This document shows positions 62,679 through 64,000 of a stretch of 64,000 nt of DNA, piece by piece (position 1 is the first letter of the stretch; every line of letters begins with the position of its first letter). The notes beneath the pieces are model-generated. The model searched no databases, was not told the origin of the DNA, and was given only the letters and a program-made list of their open reading frames with translations. The position numbers and the translations under genes were made by a program. The DNA is from Candidatus Gastranaerophilales bacterium (GTDB lineage Bacteria > Cyanobacteriota > Vampirovibrionia > Gastranaerophilales > Gastranaerophilaceae), in contig CALUSG010000001.1 in the NCBI GenBank assembly GCA_944323365.1, positions 1 through 64,000 of the forward strand, written 5' to 3'.

Positions 62679-62836
62679 TATAAATTTTAATGCTGTTAAA
62701 TCAGACATAATCGAAATTTTATGTAAAAATTATTACCTAAATGTATTATTTTTTGTAATAAATATTCATAATTTAACAATTTTTTTCATGTTTCCTTTTT
62801 AATATTTAAACAGGGGTAAAAATAAGGAATAAAATT
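62679..62836 (+). promoter_or_regulatory. upstream region of the adhesin gene
   Basis: Extremely AT-rich, 158 bases. TTTAATATTTAAAC near 62800 and AAGGAA 8 bases before the ATG; no terminator for the YkgJ-like gene recognised. Confidence 0.35.
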
Positions 62837-64000
62837 ATGATGAAAAACAATTCAAAAAAATTAATGGCAGCAGCTCTAGCTGTAAGTTTTGTCGCTTATC
62901 AATCTCTAATGTTTCAAGCAACAGGAACAGAAATTACCGGTATTACAGGGAATAACGGTATTTATAACATTGACCCTAGCCAAATGCATGGTGCGACCGG
63001 TTTTAGAGAATACGAAAATTTTAACCTTTCAAAAGGTGACATTGCTAATTTAATTTTTAAATATGGTGACAAAAATATTGAAAATTTTGTAAACTTAGTA
63101 GATAACAAAATAAATATTAATGGTATTGTTAATTCAATGCGTGATGGTAATTTTTACAACGGTCATGCAATATTTGTATCACCAAACGGAATGGTTGTAG
63201 GTGCAAGCGGTGTTTTGAATGTCGGCTCCTTATCAGTTCTTACCCCTAATGCTAATGACTATAATAACTATAAACAAAATTACATGACTCAAAGCCTTGA
63301 TACAATTAAACAAGGAAACGCAGACGTAACAATTAACGGTAAGGTTTTAACCAGAGAAAATGTTGAGATATTAGCAAAAACAGCGGCTTTGGGTAACAAT
63401 TCAGTAGTCCTGTCAGGAGTTAAAGATGCAACTGTATTAACGTCAGAACAACAAGCTGAAAATCTATTTAATCAGTTAGTTAACACTAATGTGACAAATG
63501 CTAATGCTATTGCCTCTGAAAATGGTAAAATCCTTATTAAATCAACAAATACTGATGGCGGGATTATTGCAAACGGTACAATGAAAAACTTTGGTAAAGG
63601 TAATATTACACTAACTAATGAAGGATCTAAAGGATTAAGAGTAAACGGAACTGTTGAAAATGCTAATGGTAATACTCTTATAACTAATAATAACGGTGTT
63701 TTAAACGTATCCGGCAAAATAAATAATAACGGTAATATTACAATAACAAACAACGGCAAAGAAGGTTTCATATCAAATGGGAACTTAAACAATCAAAATG
63801 GAAATATTCTCCTGGTAAATAATGAAGGAAATATGACTGTTTCAGGTACATCTGTAAATAAAGACGGAAGTACAATAATCAAAAATAAATCAGGCGAATT
63901 AAACATATTAGGAACAATAGATAATCAAAACGGCCGAGTAAGTATAACAAATGATGGTACTAAATTAACACTTGCAAGTTCAGGAAAAATAAAAAATAAT
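62837..64000 (+). CDS. large filamentous adhesin, N-terminal part (leukotoxin LktA / FHA-like)
   Basis: Frame open from ATG 62837 (AAGGAAT upstream) to the window edge, 388 codons with no stop. Signal peptide MMKNNSKKLMAAALAVSFVAYQS; then a TPS-like secretion domain with NGIVNSMRDGNFYNGHAIFV and SPNGMVVGASGVLNVGSL, the hallmark NPNG-like haemagglutination-activity turn. From about residue 230 onward imperfect repeats of about 30-35 residues such as NGTMKNFGKGNITLTNEGSK form a beta-helix. Probably exported by a two-partner secretion system outside the window and used for surface attachment. Confidence 0.88.
   Translation, partial: MMKNNSKKLMAAALAVSFVAYQSLMFQATGTEITGITGNNGIYNIDPSQMHGATGFREYENFNLSKGDIANLIFKYGDKNIENFVNLVDNKININGIVNSMRDGNFYNGHAIFVSPNGMVVGASGVLNVGSLSVLTPNANDYNNYKQNYMTQSLDTIKQGNADVTINGKVLTRENVEILAKTAALGNNSVVLSGVKDATVLTSEQQAENLFNQLVNTNVTNANAIASENGKILIKSTNTDGGIIANGTMKNFGKGNITLTNEGSKGLRVNGTVENANGNTLITNNNGVLNVSGKINNNGNITITNNGKEGFISNGNLNNQNGNILLVNNEGNMTVSGTSVNKDGSTIIKNKSGELNILGTIDNQNGRVSITNDGTKLTLASSGKIKNN

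Noticed and set aside
1..64000. CRISPR array, insertion sequence, rRNA operon or prophage
   Set aside because: No regularly spaced direct repeats, transposase, integrase, phage structural gene or rRNA sequence was seen.

Overview
The window is AT-rich DNA, densely packed with short gaps and many overlapping stops. Several traits point to an uncultured gut Melainabacteria / Gastranaerophilales-type organism (Vampirovibrionia, sister to photosynthetic Cyanobacteria). These are prepilins with an AFTLAEILITL-type cleavage region, a lipid A pathway (lpxD-lpxC-fabZ, lpxA, hldC), fermentative [FeFe]-hydrogenases, PPi-dependent phosphofructokinase, the MEP isoprenoid pathway (dxr, ispE, ispF), cyanobacteria-like histidine kinases, a DprA/SLOG protein and a large filamentous adhesin. 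The taxonomic call is inference from gene content; no rRNA is present.

Layout. 0-5.5 kb: end of purB, then a five-gene hydrogenase operon pairing a sensory, phosphatase-linked enzyme with a catalytic one, each preceded by a thioredoxin-like [2Fe-2S] protein. 5.5-11 kb: dxr, priA, a PC4-like protein, dapB, asd. 11-19.4 kb: envelope genes (hldC, lpxD, lpxC, fabZ; lpxA on the other strand), pfp, a HepT/MntA toxin-antitoxin pair, an XRE regulator and an M29 aminopeptidase. 19.4-21.4 kb: two prepilin genes sharing an almost identical promoter, leader and N-terminus; in both, a C9 tract puts the well-initiated leader out of frame with the pilin. 21.4-28 kb: ROK kinase, holA, holB, a cytosolic histidine kinase, a HEAT-repeat protein, HPF and a Cys-rich small protein with a structured leader. 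28-36.9 kb: MntP, DUF4127, D-2-hydroxyacid dehydrogenase, Hsp20, an orphan peptide ABC ATPase, a 694-aa unknown protein, ispE, rsmA. 37-50.3 kb: gshA-like ligase, bioY, rimI, a diguanylate cyclase, TIGR02757, tadA, a two-component system, pcrA, SLOG and HEAT proteins, NUDIX, HAD, ispF. 50.3-54.8 kb: a structured intergenic region, divergent XRE/small protein, ffh, mscL, tRNA-Glu, a frameshifted repeat protein, tspO, tRNA-Gln. 54.8-62.7 kb: rarA, a YjbR-like protein, an AraC regulator divergent from an operon of cell-surface and soluble redox enzymes, and a Cys-cluster protein. 62.8 kb to the end: the 5' part of a large secreted adhesin.

Most interesting observations: (1) the twin pilin 5' modules with identical C9 tracts, which look like slippage (phase-variation) switches or recoding sites; (2) at least nine genes whose -10 box ends exactly 6 nt before ATG with no Shine-Dalgarno, a strong signature of leaderless mRNAs; (3) in the AraC-linked operon, three proteins whose export or anchor segment is followed by a second Shine-Dalgarno plus ATG, implying dual localisation or signal peptides grafted onto older cytosolic genes; (4) structured intergenic elements at 31.70-31.85 kb and 50.34-50.64 kb, and a structured 5' leader on a Cys-rich micro-protein.
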